Below, one piece after another: positions 16,674 to 25,292 of a stretch of 64,000 nt of DNA. The DNA lies in NCBI RefSeq assembly GCF_023715145.1, contig NZ_JAMBNP010000010.1, positions 1 to 64,000 of the forward strand. Reading direction: 5' to 3'. How positions within the stretch are numbered: the stretch's first letter is position 1; each line of letters opens with the position of its first letter. Source of the DNA: Paenibacillus glycanilyticus. GTDB taxonomy: Bacteria; Bacillota; Bacilli; Paenibacillales; Paenibacillaceae. The translations under genes were made by a program, and so were the position numbers. Under the pieces are notes generated by a model. It saw nothing but the letters and a program-made list of their open reading frames with translations, made no database searches and was not told the DNA's origin.

Positions 16674-18436
16674 GCGAAGTCCTCCTTGCTGATCGGTAAT
16701 ATAAAGCTGACGGTAGTTCCCGAAGCCCCATCGCTGACAAATTGCAGGCCGTAAGGCGCTCCGTACACGAGCTGTATTCTTCTCTCCACGTTATGAATGC
16801 CCAGATGATTGCCGTGAAGCTCCCTTTCGCCAGCCGCTAATTTGCGCAGCATTTCGGGTTCGATCCCTTTGCCGTTATCCGTCACATCCACCCTCAGATG
16901 ATCCTGCTCCCGATAGGTATGGATGCGCAGAAGCTTCTTGTCGGCCTTGGTCTTATCCGCAAAAGCATGGACAAAAACGTTCTCGACCGCCGGCTGCAGA
17001 AGCAGTCTTTGCATGTCCATGCCAAGTAAGTGCTCGTCCGTCTGCATGTCGAGCTCCAGATCCGGATGGAACAGCTCCATCTGGATAGTAATGTAGCTGC
17101 GCAGCTGCTCCAGCTCCTCGCGAAGCGTGCTTGACTGCTGGATCGGCTTCAGGGAGTATTGCAATATTTTCGAGAGCGACTGGATGACTCCCGCGGAGTC
17201 CTTGGCGTTCTGGAGATACAGCTTCCAATAGATTTCGTTCAATATATTATACAGAAAATGCGGATTGAGCTGCGCTTGTATGGCCCTAAGCTCCGCTTCC
17301 TTCTCCCGCAGCTGCTTCAGCAGCACCTCGTCAATCAGCTTCTGGATGTGATCGGCCATGTCATTAAACGACTCCCCGAGAAAAGCCAGCTCGTCCTTGG
17401 ATCGCACCTCGACGCGGGCATTCATGTGGCCCGAACGAAGCCTGCGCATCCCGGATACAAGGTTGCCCAAAGGCCGCAGCAGCCGGGTGCTTGTAAGCGT
17501 CAGAAGCAGACCGGTCAGCAGGATGCTGGACAAGCCGGATATCGCGATGGTTTTCAGTATATCCGCATTCCGCTTGTCCAGCGCATTCAGCCCAAGGCCG
17601 CTGATCAGCTTGAAGATGCCGGAATCCGAGGTGTTCTTCACAAACAGATAATTGCCTTGATCGGTGGCTTGAACAACGGATGCCCAATCTCCTTCGTCAT
17701 GCTGAAGCGGAATGGGCTCCGAACCGGGCGTTGCGCCGTCCTCCTCGCTGCGCTGGCTGAACAAGAGGCGATCCTTGCGGTCAAGCAGATAGACGATGCC
17801 GTCGTCCTGACCGATATCGTCAATCACCTCGGAGAAAAAGCCTTCGTCCAGCACGAGCACAAGCGTGCCGTACGTTTCCTGGTAGGTGCTCTTCATTTGG
17901 CGGGCGGCAATAATCATATACCGGTATCCGCTTGGATCAGCCGAGCTCGAGAGCTTCAGCCGGAACCAGGTCAAAGCCCCGTTGGTGCCCGCGAGCTCTT
18001 GATTAATAAGACTGCGGGTCGGCTGGTCCAGCATGGAGACCGCGCCGAAATTCGCGTTGTAATAGCTTTCGCCGCGCAGGTTGTAGATGAACATGGCCCG
18101 GATATGAGGCGCATCCAGCTTCGCCTGCGAGACCATTTCGTACATCAGCTGCAGCTGCTCGACCTTATCTTCATTTTTGAGGGAATTCGTTAGAATCGAT
18201 ACGACGGTAGGGTGGAAGACGATGGACTGCGAGACGCGCTCAACCTCGTGGATATTCTGGTTGACCCGCTGAAGCGCCTGCTTGTTGTTTTGCAGGAATT
18301 GGCTTCGGATTTCCTCGCGGAACATCTTCTGATTGGACCGGTACACGATGATCCCGGTTATGGAGGAAGTTAGAATAACGATCAGCGACAGGCTGAGAAT
18401 CAGCTTGACGACAAGACTTCGTGTATAAAACGGCAT
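16670..18436 (-). CDS. Sensor histidine kinase, YesM type
   Basis: A 588-residue membrane kinase. First membrane segment at about 9-31, an extracellular sensor region (about 32-295), second membrane segment at about 296-316, HAMP domain to about 370, then the His_kinase region with His393 (QAQLNPHFLYNILN) and an HATPase domain with N-box (LLLQPAVENVFVHA) and G-box (VTDNGKGIEPE). AAGGAGG lies nine bases before the ATG at 18436. It probably senses an extracellular sugar and phosphorylates the adjacent regulator. The short divergent gap to the permease gene (133 bp) should hold both promoters. Confidence 0.92.
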   Translation of the reverse strand: MPFYTRSLVVKLILSLSLIVILTSSITGIIVYRSNQKMFREEIRSQFLQNNKQALQRVNQNIHEVERVSQSIVFHPTVVSILTNSLKNEDKVEQLQLMYEMVSQAKLDAPHIRAMFIYNLRGESYYNANFGAVSMLDQPTRSLINQELAGTNGALTWFRLKLSSSADPSGYRYMIIAARQMKSTYQETYGTLVLVLDEGFFSEVIDDIGQDDGIVYLLDRKDRLLFSQRSEEDGATPGSEPIPLQHDEGDWASVVQATDQGNYLFVKNTSDSGIFKLISGLGLNALDKRNADILKTIAISGLSSILLTGLLLTLTSTRLLRPLGNLVSGMRRLRSGHMNARVEVRSKDELAFLGESFNDMADHIQKLIDEVLLKQLREKEAELRAIQAQLNPHFLYNILNEIYWKLYLQNAKDSAGVIQSLSKILQYSLKPIQQSSTLREELEQLRSYITIQMELFHPDLELDMQTDEHLLGMDMQRLLLQPAVENVFVHAFADKTKADKKLLRIHTYREQDHLRVDVTDNGKGIEPEMLRKLAAGERELHGNHLGIHNVERRIQLVYGAPYGLQFVSDGASGTTVSFILPISKEDFA

Positions 18437-18569
18437 GGCAAAGTCAGCCTCCTTACAAGATCTAATTTTAGCTAAAGTTCCTCCAATTAAAATTAAAGAA
18501 GCACCCTATGGAAACGGATACACTGGTAACAGATCAAAGGTTAACAGTAACTTGAAAGGAGGGAATAGC

Positions 18570-19478
18570 TTGAAATCAGCATCTAAGAAAGCTTTGTTCA
18601 AGAAAAATGTGCCTCTCATGTTGATGTTTGCTCCGGCACTTGCATATTACTTGATTTTTAGATACTTGCCAATAGGCGGGCTGGTCATCTCTTTCGAGAA
18701 CTACAACTTCTTTGATGGCGTGTTCCATAGTCCTTGGGTAGGCTTCAAAAATTTCGAGATGCTCTTCAGCAACGACAAAACCATCCGCATTATATGGAAT
18801 ACGCTTTGGCTCAGCGTGCTGAATCTGGTGGTTGGCTTCCCGGTACCGATCGTTCTGGCGCTTATGATTAACAGCGTTAGACGTTCATGGTATAAAAGAT
18901 TTGTCCAGACGGTCGTCTATCTGCCGCACTTCTTCTCCTGGGTTATCGTAGGCGGCATGGTGATTACGCTGTTCTCGATGGAGTCGAGCTTCCTGAACCA
19001 TTGGATTGAAGACAAGTATGGCGAGCCGTATCCGTTCCTCTACAAAACCTTGTCCTGGGTAACGATCTTCGTTGGATCGGGCGTGTGGAAGGAGATGGGC
19101 TTCAGCACCATTATTTATCTGGCGGCCCTAACGTCGATTTCGCCGGCGCTTTATGAAGCGGCAGCTCTCGACGGAGCAAGTAAGTGGAAACAAACCTGGC
19201 ATGTGACGCTGCCCGGAATCAGAGGCACGATCATCCTGGTGCTCATTCTCTCCATGGGACGAGTCTTAGAAGTTGGTTTCGACCAAATCTACAACCTGCG
19301 CAACGCAATGGTGTCGGATATTTCCGAGGTTATAAGCACGTACATCTATACGCTGGGTATACAAGGCGGACAATTCAGTCTGACAACGGCGCTTGGCCTG
19401 TTCGAATCGGTGGTGGCCTTTATCTTGATTCTGGGCGCGAACCTGATCGCCAAGAAATTCAATAACAATTTGTTCTGA
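18570..19478 (+). CDS. Sugar ABC transporter permease, LplB type
   Basis: A 302-residue CUT1-type permease with about six membrane segments, beginning LKSASKKALFKKNVPLMLMF. The EAA loop is YEAAALDGASKWKQTWHVTLP. A TTG start at 18570 is chosen because AAAGGAGGG ends seven bases before it. The same frame is open upstream to an ATG at 18435, which would overlap the divergent kinase gene and lacks the family's N-terminus. With the next permease it forms a channel for an oligosaccharide or similar solute. No ATPase gene is present; such CUT1 systems usually share an MsmX-type ATPase encoded elsewhere. Confidence 0.88.
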   Translation: MKSASKKALFKKNVPLMLMFAPALAYYLIFRYLPIGGLVISFENYNFFDGVFHSPWVGFKNFEMLFSNDKTIRIIWNTLWLSVLNLVVGFPVPIVLALMINSVRRSWYKRFVQTVVYLPHFFSWVIVGGMVITLFSMESSFLNHWIEDKYGEPYPFLYKTLSWVTIFVGSGVWKEMGFSTIIYLAALTSISPALYEAAALDGASKWKQTWHVTLPGIRGTIILVLILSMGRVLEVGFDQIYNLRNAMVSDISEVISTYIYTLGIQGGQFSLTTALGLFESVVAFILILGANLIAKKFNNNLF

Positions 19479-19489
19479 GGTGAACTAGA

Positions 19490-20362
19490 GTGAGAGAATC
19501 TTATGGAGACAAAATAACGAGAATAGGAATTTCGATTCTCCTGCTGCTCATCTCGATCTCGTGTCTGGCTCCCGTCATTAACATTCTGTCCATCTCCTTC
19601 AGCGGCAAGCAGGCTGTCGAGTCCGGCAAGGTATTGCTCTGGCCGATCGACGTCACGCTGCAAAGCTATTCCGCTTTATTTGAAGGAACGCGGGTACTGG
19701 CGTCACTGTGGAACGGGGTTGTTATGACGGTTGGGGGCGTCGTTATCTCGATGGTCTTTACCATCTGCGCGGCTTATCCGTTGTCGAAAGGCTATTTCTA
19801 TGGCAGAAGAACCTTTACGCTGATGCTTCTGTTCACGATGGTCTTTACCGGCGGCTTAATTCCTACGTATCTGGTCGTGAAGAGCCTAGGCCTGATCGAC
19901 TCGTATTGGGCGATCTGGATGCCTGGCGCGGTCAGCACGTATAATATGCTCATTATGCGCTCTTATTTTGAAGGAATCGAGCCGGAGATCGAGGAGGCGG
20001 CGCGGATTGACGGCTGCAGGGAGATGTCCCTGTTATTCCGGATCGTCCTTCCTCTGTCCATGCCGGTGATCGCGACCTTGATCCTGTTCTACGGCGTAGG
20101 CTATTGGAACAACTTCATGAACGTACTCATTTATATCAATTCGACCGAAAAATATACAATCACCGTTCTCATCCAACAGATGATTGCAAGCCAGCAGCTG
20201 CTTACCGAATCGCTCGCGAACGATACGAGCGCGCTGGAATTAGTGCCTGAAGGCATCAAGTCGGCCGGTATTATCGTGCTTATCCTGCCGATGGTTCTGA
20301 TCTATCCATTCTTGCAGAAATATTTCGTAAAAGGCGTCATGCTTGGGTCTGTGAAAGGGTAA
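19490..20362 (+). CDS. Sugar ABC transporter permease, LplC/YtcP type
   Basis: A 290-residue CUT1 permease starting at GTG with GAGGTG seven bases upstream. The cytoplasmic loop IEEAARIDGCREMSLLFRIV is the EAA motif, and it ends in FVKGVMLGSVKG, the usual C-terminus of this subfamily. It follows LplB after 11 bases and precedes the binding protein after 32 bases, so all three are one operon. Confidence 0.92.
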   Translation: MRESYGDKITRIGISILLLLISISCLAPVINILSISFSGKQAVESGKVLLWPIDVTLQSYSALFEGTRVLASLWNGVVMTVGGVVISMVFTICAAYPLSKGYFYGRRTFTLMLLFTMVFTGGLIPTYLVVKSLGLIDSYWAIWMPGAVSTYNMLIMRSYFEGIEPEIEEAARIDGCREMSLLFRIVLPLSMPVIATLILFYGVGYWNNFMNVLIYINSTEKYTITVLIQQMIASQQLLTESLANDTSALELVPEGIKSAGIIVLILPMVLIYPFLQKYFVKGVMLGSVKG

Positions 20363-20394
20363 CTTTACATTTTTGGCGATGGGGGAATAGATAT

Positions 20395-22080
20395 ATGTTA
20401 AAGATGACGAAGAGAAATGTCTTGCTGGCCGGCACGTCGGTAGCTCTGCTTGGGGTTCTGGCAGCCTGCGGAAGCAATGACAATGCGGACAACGGCGGGA
20501 AATCCGGGGACAGCGGCAGCGGCAAAAAGCCAACGATCAGCGCAACGGTCTACGACCGCGGTCTGATTGCGGCATCCGAGGGCACGATGGAGAAAAACCG
20601 CTGGACCCAGTGGATTAACGAGAACAGCCCGACAAGCGTGAAATTCGCGGCAATTCCGCGGACGGAATCGAAGCAGAAGCTCAATACGCTGTTCGCGTCG
20701 GGCAGCGCGCCGGACCTTATCTTCGAGTTCGACCCTAACATCAAGAACCCGCTGTACGATCAGAAGCAGCTGATGCCGCTAGACGATATGATCAACCAGT
20801 ACAGCACGACCTACAAGAAGCTGCTGGAGGATAATCCGATTCTGAAGCAGGTATCCGTCAAATCGGACGGCAAGATCTATGAGTTCGGCAAGCTGAACGA
20901 GGCGATTCCGCAGTTCATTATCGCGATTCGCCAAGACTGGCTGGACAAGCTGAATTTAACGATGCCAAAAACGACGGAAGAGATGTACCAGGTAGCGAAG
21001 GCATTCACCGAGCAGGATCCGGACGGCAATGGCCAGAAGGATACGTACGGACTTAACGTTGGTCCGGGACTTGGGGATATTTTCGGCGGCGTGAACCTGA
21101 GCAATTCCTATGAAGACGAGGGCGGCAAGCTGACCCGTACATGGGATAACTTCGAGCAATACATCGCTTTCACCAAACGTCTGTATGACGAAGGCATTAT
21201 CGACAAAGATTACATTACCGACAATAACGGGGCGAAGGCTCGCCAGGACTTCCTGAACGGCAAGACGGGCATGTTCCTTGTTCAATCGAACTATAGCTTC
21301 TGGAACCGTCTGTGGATTACGGATTATGCAACGCTGCAGGCGAATGCGCCGGGCGCCAAGCTGGAGATCATGCCTTATCCGGAATCTCCGCGCGGCCAAT
21401 TCATTAACTGGATTAACAATCCGGTGCAGCTGACCGCGGTTGTGAACCGTACGGCGAAGAATCCCGAGGCCGTTATGAAATACGTGGACTTCCTGTCGAC
21501 GCCGGAGACTGGCAGAACGCTGACTAACGGTATGGAAGGCACGCATTGGCAAGCTGGGGCAACCGGCTGTCCGAATCCGATTGACCAAGAGAAGAACAAG
21601 ACGGAGCTTGGCTATCTGGGGCAAGACTACAATATGATCTTCTCGGTTGTTAACGGCGGCAAATGTTCGTTCACGGCTAGCAGCTTTAACCCGGATAAGC
21701 CGGATGAGAAGCTTGCGAAGGATAAGTTCAAGGAAAACATGGACATCTTCTACAGCATGATCGATAAAGGTGCCAAATTCCCTGGCCTGACTCACCTGGA
21801 GCATCTGCCAACCGTTCCGCAGGACCTGCTGGTGGACTTCCAAAATGCAAATACCGAGATCGGCAACCTGATTACGAAAGCGATTGTAAGCGGCGGAAGC
21901 TATACAACGGATAAAGCGATCAGCGACGCGCAAGCGCTGTGGAAGAAGTATAACGGCGACAAGCTGGACGCGTTCTACCAAGAGTGGTACACCGCCAATA
22001 AAGATACGGCGCTTATGCCGGATGACATCTTCCAGATCGTGAAGGATCAGAAGGCGACGCAGGAAGAGATTTTAAAGTAG
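20395..22080 (+). CDS. Extracellular sugar-binding lipoprotein, LplA type
   Basis: A 561-residue lipoprotein with lipobox VLAAC (Cys25) and a Gly/Ser/Asp linker. The mature protein is of the large family 1 binding-protein class paired with LplB/LplC; the segment EAIPQFIIAIRQDWLDKLNL with a following TTEEMYQVAKAF is typical. Its ligand is probably an oligosaccharide, unknown here. It is the final gene of the YesMN-controlled unit and is followed by a strong terminator. GGGGGA precedes the ATG by eight bases. Confidence 0.9.
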   Translation: MLKMTKRNVLLAGTSVALLGVLAACGSNDNADNGGKSGDSGSGKKPTISATVYDRGLIAASEGTMEKNRWTQWINENSPTSVKFAAIPRTESKQKLNTLFASGSAPDLIFEFDPNIKNPLYDQKQLMPLDDMINQYSTTYKKLLEDNPILKQVSVKSDGKIYEFGKLNEAIPQFIIAIRQDWLDKLNLTMPKTTEEMYQVAKAFTEQDPDGNGQKDTYGLNVGPGLGDIFGGVNLSNSYEDEGGKLTRTWDNFEQYIAFTKRLYDEGIIDKDYITDNNGAKARQDFLNGKTGMFLVQSNYSFWNRLWITDYATLQANAPGAKLEIMPYPESPRGQFINWINNPVQLTAVVNRTAKNPEAVMKYVDFLSTPETGRTLTNGMEGTHWQAGATGCPNPIDQEKNKTELGYLGQDYNMIFSVVNGGKCSFTASSFNPDKPDEKLAKDKFKENMDIFYSMIDKGAKFPGLTHLEHLPTVPQDLLVDFQNANTEIGNLITKAIVSGGSYTTDKAISDAQALWKKYNGDKLDAFYQEWYTANKDTALMPDDIFQIVKDQKATQEEILK

Positions 22081-22121
22081 GAATCTTGAAATAGGAATCT
22101 TGAAAAGAGAATAGGTAAGAG

Positions 22122-22158
22122 ACAGCCCCCGGGAAGCGTAATGCTTGCCGGGGGCTGT
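22122..22158 (+). terminator. Terminator of the sugar importer operon
   Basis: ACAGCCCCCGG (22122-22132) pairs with CCGGGGGCTGT (22148-22158), an inner AAGC/GCTT stem extends it, and TT follows. It starts about 40 bases after the stop. Confidence 0.85.
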
Positions 22159-22227
22159 TTGGTTATCGTCTTCCGTAGAAAACGGGTGAACGCAGACGCT
22201 AAGCCATTAAACATTAGCCCGCAGCTG

Positions 22228-22416
22228 CTACGTTGGATTTCCTCCACTAGAATCGGCAAAAAGGAGAGTCAGCGCGATGCTACGTTGGATTCGTTCCAGT
22301 AAAAGCGGCTGAAAGGGACCTTATCGATCAAAATAAGCGGATTATACTGCATTCAATCCAACGTAGCCGAAGCGGTTGGTCAAAAAAGCCGTTTTTACTG
22401 CATGCAATCCAACGTA
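22228..22416. repeat. Fixed-geometry inverted repeat element, copy B
   Basis: Forward TACGTTGGAT at 22229-22238 and 22281-22290, inverted ATCCAACGTA at 22356-22365 and 22407-22416. Distances are 52, 84 and 51 bp. Beyond the 10-base cores a second conserved patch (CAGTAWAA, or its complement) lies 17 bases into three of the four units, with CCACTA in the first. The element lies between a plus-strand terminator and the stop of a minus-strand gene. Confidence 0.88.
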
Positions 22417-22442
22417 ATCGGTCAAGGCACACCATAGCTTCC

Positions 22443-22784
22443 CTATTGAGGCTGCGTACTTTCTTCCTCCTCTAATAGTTGGTTCAAGCGCTGGATATTT
22501 GTACTCCAGGACTTGCTGTAAAAGGTCACCCACTCTTGGATTTCCTTAATTGGCGAAGCATGAAGTCTGTATCGCGTTTCTCTGCCGACTTTGCGGTCCG
22601 TCACCAGTCCGGCCTCTTTAAGGATGGAGAGATGCTTGGATATCGCTGTCCTGCCGATCGGGAATTTCGCCGTAATCTCGTGAAGCGGTATCTCCTCAGT
22701 CTCTGCTAACAGCCGGATCAGCCGGCGCCGGGTGGGATCCGCAATCGCGTCAAACACATCCCGCAGCGGGTTGTTCTCATCCAC
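22443..22784 (-). CDS. ArsR-family transcriptional repressor
   Basis: A 113-residue winged-helix protein: DVFDAIADPTRRRLIRLLAE, recognition region LHEITAKFPIGRTAISKHLS and wing KVGRETRYRLHASP match the ArsR/SdpR-like group that often regulates DoxX or AHSA1 genes. No metal-binding cysteines are present. It starts at GTG (22784) 17 bases after the DoxX gene, with AAGGAGG somewhat far upstream (12 bases). It is co-transcribed with DoxX, and the palindromes in that promoter are its likely binding sites, implying autoregulation. Confidence 0.88.
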   Translation of the reverse strand: MDENNPLRDVFDAIADPTRRRLIRLLAETEEIPLHEITAKFPIGRTAISKHLSILKEAGLVTDRKVGRETRYRLHASPIKEIQEWVTFYSKSWSTNIQRLNQLLEEEESTQPQ

Positions 22785-22801
22785 GCAAGCTCATCGCCTC
22801 C

Positions 22802-23224
22802 TTAAAGCTTGCGGTTTGCCGGACGCAGAGCCCACGAGACGATATTTAATGCGGCATAGAAGAGCGGAAGGATAACGTTGAACCCGCCATCGCCATAATC
22901 GTGATCAAGGAGGTGAGAGAGAGCCGCACCCGTCATGAGGAAGAAGATTCCGGCATGCGTCCATTCCTTCAACCTTGGAAAGCGCGGCGCGAGAATGGCG
23001 ATTACGCCAAGCAGCTTCCAAACCCCTAGAATCTGCATGATATAGAGGGGGTACCCCAGATTGGTTACGAGATCTACATTCCCGCCTAATTTCATCAGCT
23101 GCCCGAGTCCGCTTAACGTGAGAGCCGCCGCGAGCAATCCTGTGACGGACCAATAAGCGATTGTTTTACCCTGAAGCTTGGTACGTGCTTTTGCGGTTGT
23201 TACCGCGCCAATTGTTTTACTCAT
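22802..23224 (-). CDS. DoxX-like membrane protein
   Basis: A 140-residue protein with four predicted membrane segments (around YWSVTGLLAAALTLSGLGQL, YPLYIMQILGVWKLLGVIAI, the AGIFFLMTGAALSHLL stretch, and PLFYAALNIVSWALR). It matches the DoxX-like family seen next to ArsR regulators; a redox or quinone-linked role is suggested for some members, but the activity here is unknown. The ATG at 23224 has GGAGGAAAC immediately upstream, so longer readings that extend into the promoter are rejected. Confidence 0.85.
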   Translation of the reverse strand: MSKTIGAVTTAKARTKLQGKTIAYWSVTGLLAAALTLSGLGQLMKLGGNVDLVTNLGYPLYIMQILGVWKLLGVIAILAPRFPRLKEWTHAGIFFLMTGAALSHLLDHDYGDGGFNVILPLFYAALNIVSWALRPANRKL

Positions 23225-23299
23225 TTTGTTTCCTCCTCGAATGTGGGTTTTAGTTTCTTGCGGGCTGCCGATGTAACTGAATGACTGATTGTTTAATTG

Positions 23300-23315
23300 G
23301 ACACCATTTAGTGTC
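23300..23315. promoter_or_regulatory. Operator copy 1, GACACCATTTAGTGTC
   Basis: A 16-base palindrome with one mismatch, 76 bases upstream of the DoxX start and downstream of the promoter's -10 box. It matches the perfect copy at 23337-23352 at 15 of 16 positions. Confidence 0.75.
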
Positions 23316-23329
23316 TCTTTGTTGAGTTT

Positions 23330-23359
23330 AGTATATGACACCATTTGGTGTCATGTCAA
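23330..23359 (-). promoter_or_regulatory. DoxX-ArsR promoter with operator in its spacer
   Basis: On the minus strand TTGACA (23359-23354) and TATACT (23335-23330) are separated by 18 bases. The spacer is filled by the palindrome GACACCATTTGGTGTC (23337-23352; extended ATGACACC...GGTGTCAT). A repressor bound there would block RNA polymerase directly. The dimer symmetry fits an ArsR-family protein, most simply the one encoded in the same operon. Confidence 0.8.
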
Positions 23360-23450
23360 CGGCGTTTGAATAAATTTGTGAAAAAATCTTGAAAGGGACT
23401 TCGATTTTGGAACCATGCGTAACTGTTGTGCGCGCAAATAAACGCAAAAA

Positions 23451-23483
23451 AGAACGGAAGGGAATCTGATTCCCTTCCGTTCT
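23451..23483 (-). terminator. Terminator of the cohesin-SLH gene
   Basis: A perfect 13-bp stem (AGAACGGAAGGGA, 23451-23463, against 23471-23483), followed on the minus strand by TTTTTTGCG. It lies 50 bases past the stop of the SLH protein gene. Confidence 0.9.
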
Positions 23484-23532
23484 TGCTGAAGATCCGAACT
23501 GCTTTATGTTCCCGGTAAACCGGGTCAGCAGC

Positions 23533-25176
23533 TTATTGAATAACTCCGTAAATCATTTGCGCGGCTTCGGCTCGCGTCGAGGTGCCAAGCGGAACGAATT
23601 GGCCTTCCGCCCGTCCTTTAACGAGACCAAGCGATACGGCTTTCTTCACGTCTTCCAGTGCCCAAGCGGAGATGGAGGCTTCATCCTTAAATGGTTCGGC
23701 TGCCGTAACGGCAGGCTTGCCATTCAATAACTCATAACCGCGCATCGCGATCGCAACCATCTCTTGGCGGGTAATCTTGGCGCCAGGGGAGAACGTTGTT
23801 GCGCTTACGCCTTGAACAATACCAGCTTTATGCGCTGCGGCAACGTCATCCGCGTACCAAGCGCCTGCGGGAATATCCGTGAAGGCGGTTGTTCCTTCGG
23901 CTTTAAGGCCAAGCGCCCTGACGAGTATCGCCGTAAATTCGGCGCGGGTAATGCTGCGGTTCGGCTCAAAGGTGGAAGCCGTCGTACCGGTCACGATCTG
24001 CTTCGCGAAGAGCTCCATGATCACGCCGGAGGCCCAATAGCTGCCGGGTACGTCGGAGAAATTCTTGTTGATCTCGAGTACCGCGTAAGAGCTGAAATGC
24101 GAGAGCTGCGCCACATATACGCCATTCTCGTACGTCCCGCCCACGAATTCGGGGGTTCCGCTATCCGGGAGATAGAAGATGGACGCCAGCTTCGGATTGA
24201 TAGAGGCGTCAACCGGCAAGCGAAGGGTTACGGGCTCTTTGAACTGGTGCAGATCGTAAGCCGTACCGTCCGCCGCAATCCATTGCAGCTTCAGCTCATA
24301 GCTGTGTCCGCTTAGCTTGGTATCCGTTCCTAGTGCCGGCGCTGTGACCGGCTTAACGGTCAGGGAGATGGAGCCGCCCTGCAGCTGCGCAGCGGTTAAG
24401 GTTTTCTTCAGCTCGGTGAACACGCCTGCCGGAATTTCCAGCGCGGCTTTGCCCGAGGTGACGATGTTCAACGGGGCTTTCCCAAGCAGCTCGTCCGTGT
24501 TGGCCGGCAGTTTAATGACGGTAGCCGCTTCCGGCACCGAGATGGTAGCGTGGCCCGTGCCGTCTACCTTTATTTGCTCTGGAGTCACATTTAACGTGCC
24601 CTCCGATTCAACGGGCGAGCCGCCTGAGGAACCGCCCGAGCCGCCATTGCCGCCGGAGCCGCCGGAGCCGCCCGATGATCCGATCTGAATCGAGGTGCCG
24701 TAATGTTCGTCAATGGTGCTTGAAGCCAGCCCCGAATCAACGAGCCGGATTTTTCTGACCTCGATGTCGGCTTTTCCGTTCGCGGCGGCCTTGAAGGTGA
24801 AGGAAGCCAGATCGAGGTCGCCGCTGTCGCCAGGCGAGCCTCCCGACTTGGTGTGCGCGAACACGAGATGAGATTCGCCGCCGCCGTCCGCGATGACATT
24901 GGCCGGCGTATTGAAGCCAACCACATCCGTCTTCTCGCTGCCCGTTTTGAACGTCAGCAGATCGGAATCGTAGTACACGTGCATTTCATAGGCATACACA
25001 TCCTGCAGCTGGCTTCCTTTTACCGTCACGGTAACTTCGTCGCCGCTGTTCAGGACGCTTTTGTCGGATGTCAAGGAAAAGGAGGCCGAGTCTGCCGCGG
25101 CCATTGCATATTGAGGTACGAGCATGGCTATCGCTAAGCAGATCGTTGCAAGCAAGGGAAGTCGTTTACGCGCCAT
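23533..25176 (-). CDS. Surface protein with cohesin domain and three SLH domains
   Basis: A 547-residue secreted protein. Signal peptide at 1-27 (cut near AMAAADS). A cohesin-type domain follows at about 30-165 (DEVTVTVKG, VYAYEMHVYYDSDLLTF, LASFTFKAAANGKADIEV strand pattern), then a Gly/Ser linker (about 167-190), a middle region (about 195-360) and three S-layer homology domains (about 367-547; each begins with a F-x-DV/DI-x-x-x-W/F pattern). SLH domains bind pyruvylated secondary cell-wall polymer, so the protein should display its cohesin on the cell surface. It has no dockerin. The gene 116 bp upstream encodes a secreted enzyme with a dockerin, a plausible partner. Confidence 0.88.
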   Translation of the reverse strand: MARKRLPLLATICLAIAMLVPQYAMAAADSASFSLTSDKSVLNSGDEVTVTVKGSQLQDVYAYEMHVYYDSDLLTFKTGSEKTDVVGFNTPANVIADGGGESHLVFAHTKSGGSPGDSGDLDLASFTFKAAANGKADIEVRKIRLVDSGLASSTIDEHYGTSIQIGSSGGSGGSGGNGGSGGSSGGSPVESEGTLNVTPEQIKVDGTGHATISVPEAATVIKLPANTDELLGKAPLNIVTSGKAALEIPAGVFTELKKTLTAAQLQGGSISLTVKPVTAPALGTDTKLSGHSYELKLQWIAADGTAYDLHQFKEPVTLRLPVDASINPKLASIFYLPDSGTPEFVGGTYENGVYVAQLSHFSSYAVLEINKNFSDVPGSYWASGVIMELFAKQIVTGTTASTFEPNRSITRAEFTAILVRALGLKAEGTTAFTDIPAGAWYADDVAAAHKAGIVQGVSATTFSPGAKITRQEMVAIAMRGYELLNGKPAVTAAEPFKDEASISAWALEDVKKAVSLGLVKGRAEGQFVPLGTSTRAEAAQMIYGVIQ

Positions 25177-25292
25177 AACAGGTTCGTCCTTTCTCGTATA
25201 GTAAAACGCCGGCGATTGAAGAACGGAAGAAGGGGCGGAGAGGCGAACATGTCTTGTCCGCCTCTCCGCTCTCCGATCACGTTCCTAAGAGC

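Noticed and set aside
18435..18569. N-terminal extension of the LplB-type permease
   Set aside because: It would overlap the divergent kinase gene and lacks a Shine-Dalgarno site, while TTG 18570 has a perfect one.
22081..22105. Direct repeat GAATCTTGAAA
   Set aside because: Two short copies next to a stop codon; too short and low in complexity to be more than chance or a small slippage.
22341..22365. Promoter inside the repeat unit (TTGGAT with TATAAT)
   Set aside because: In the unit orientation the two boxes are only nine bases apart, far too close for SigA.
23225..23344. Extended DoxX-like start at 23344
   Set aside because: It would place the coding sequence over the -10 box and both operators; ATG 23224 has a strong Shine-Dalgarno site.
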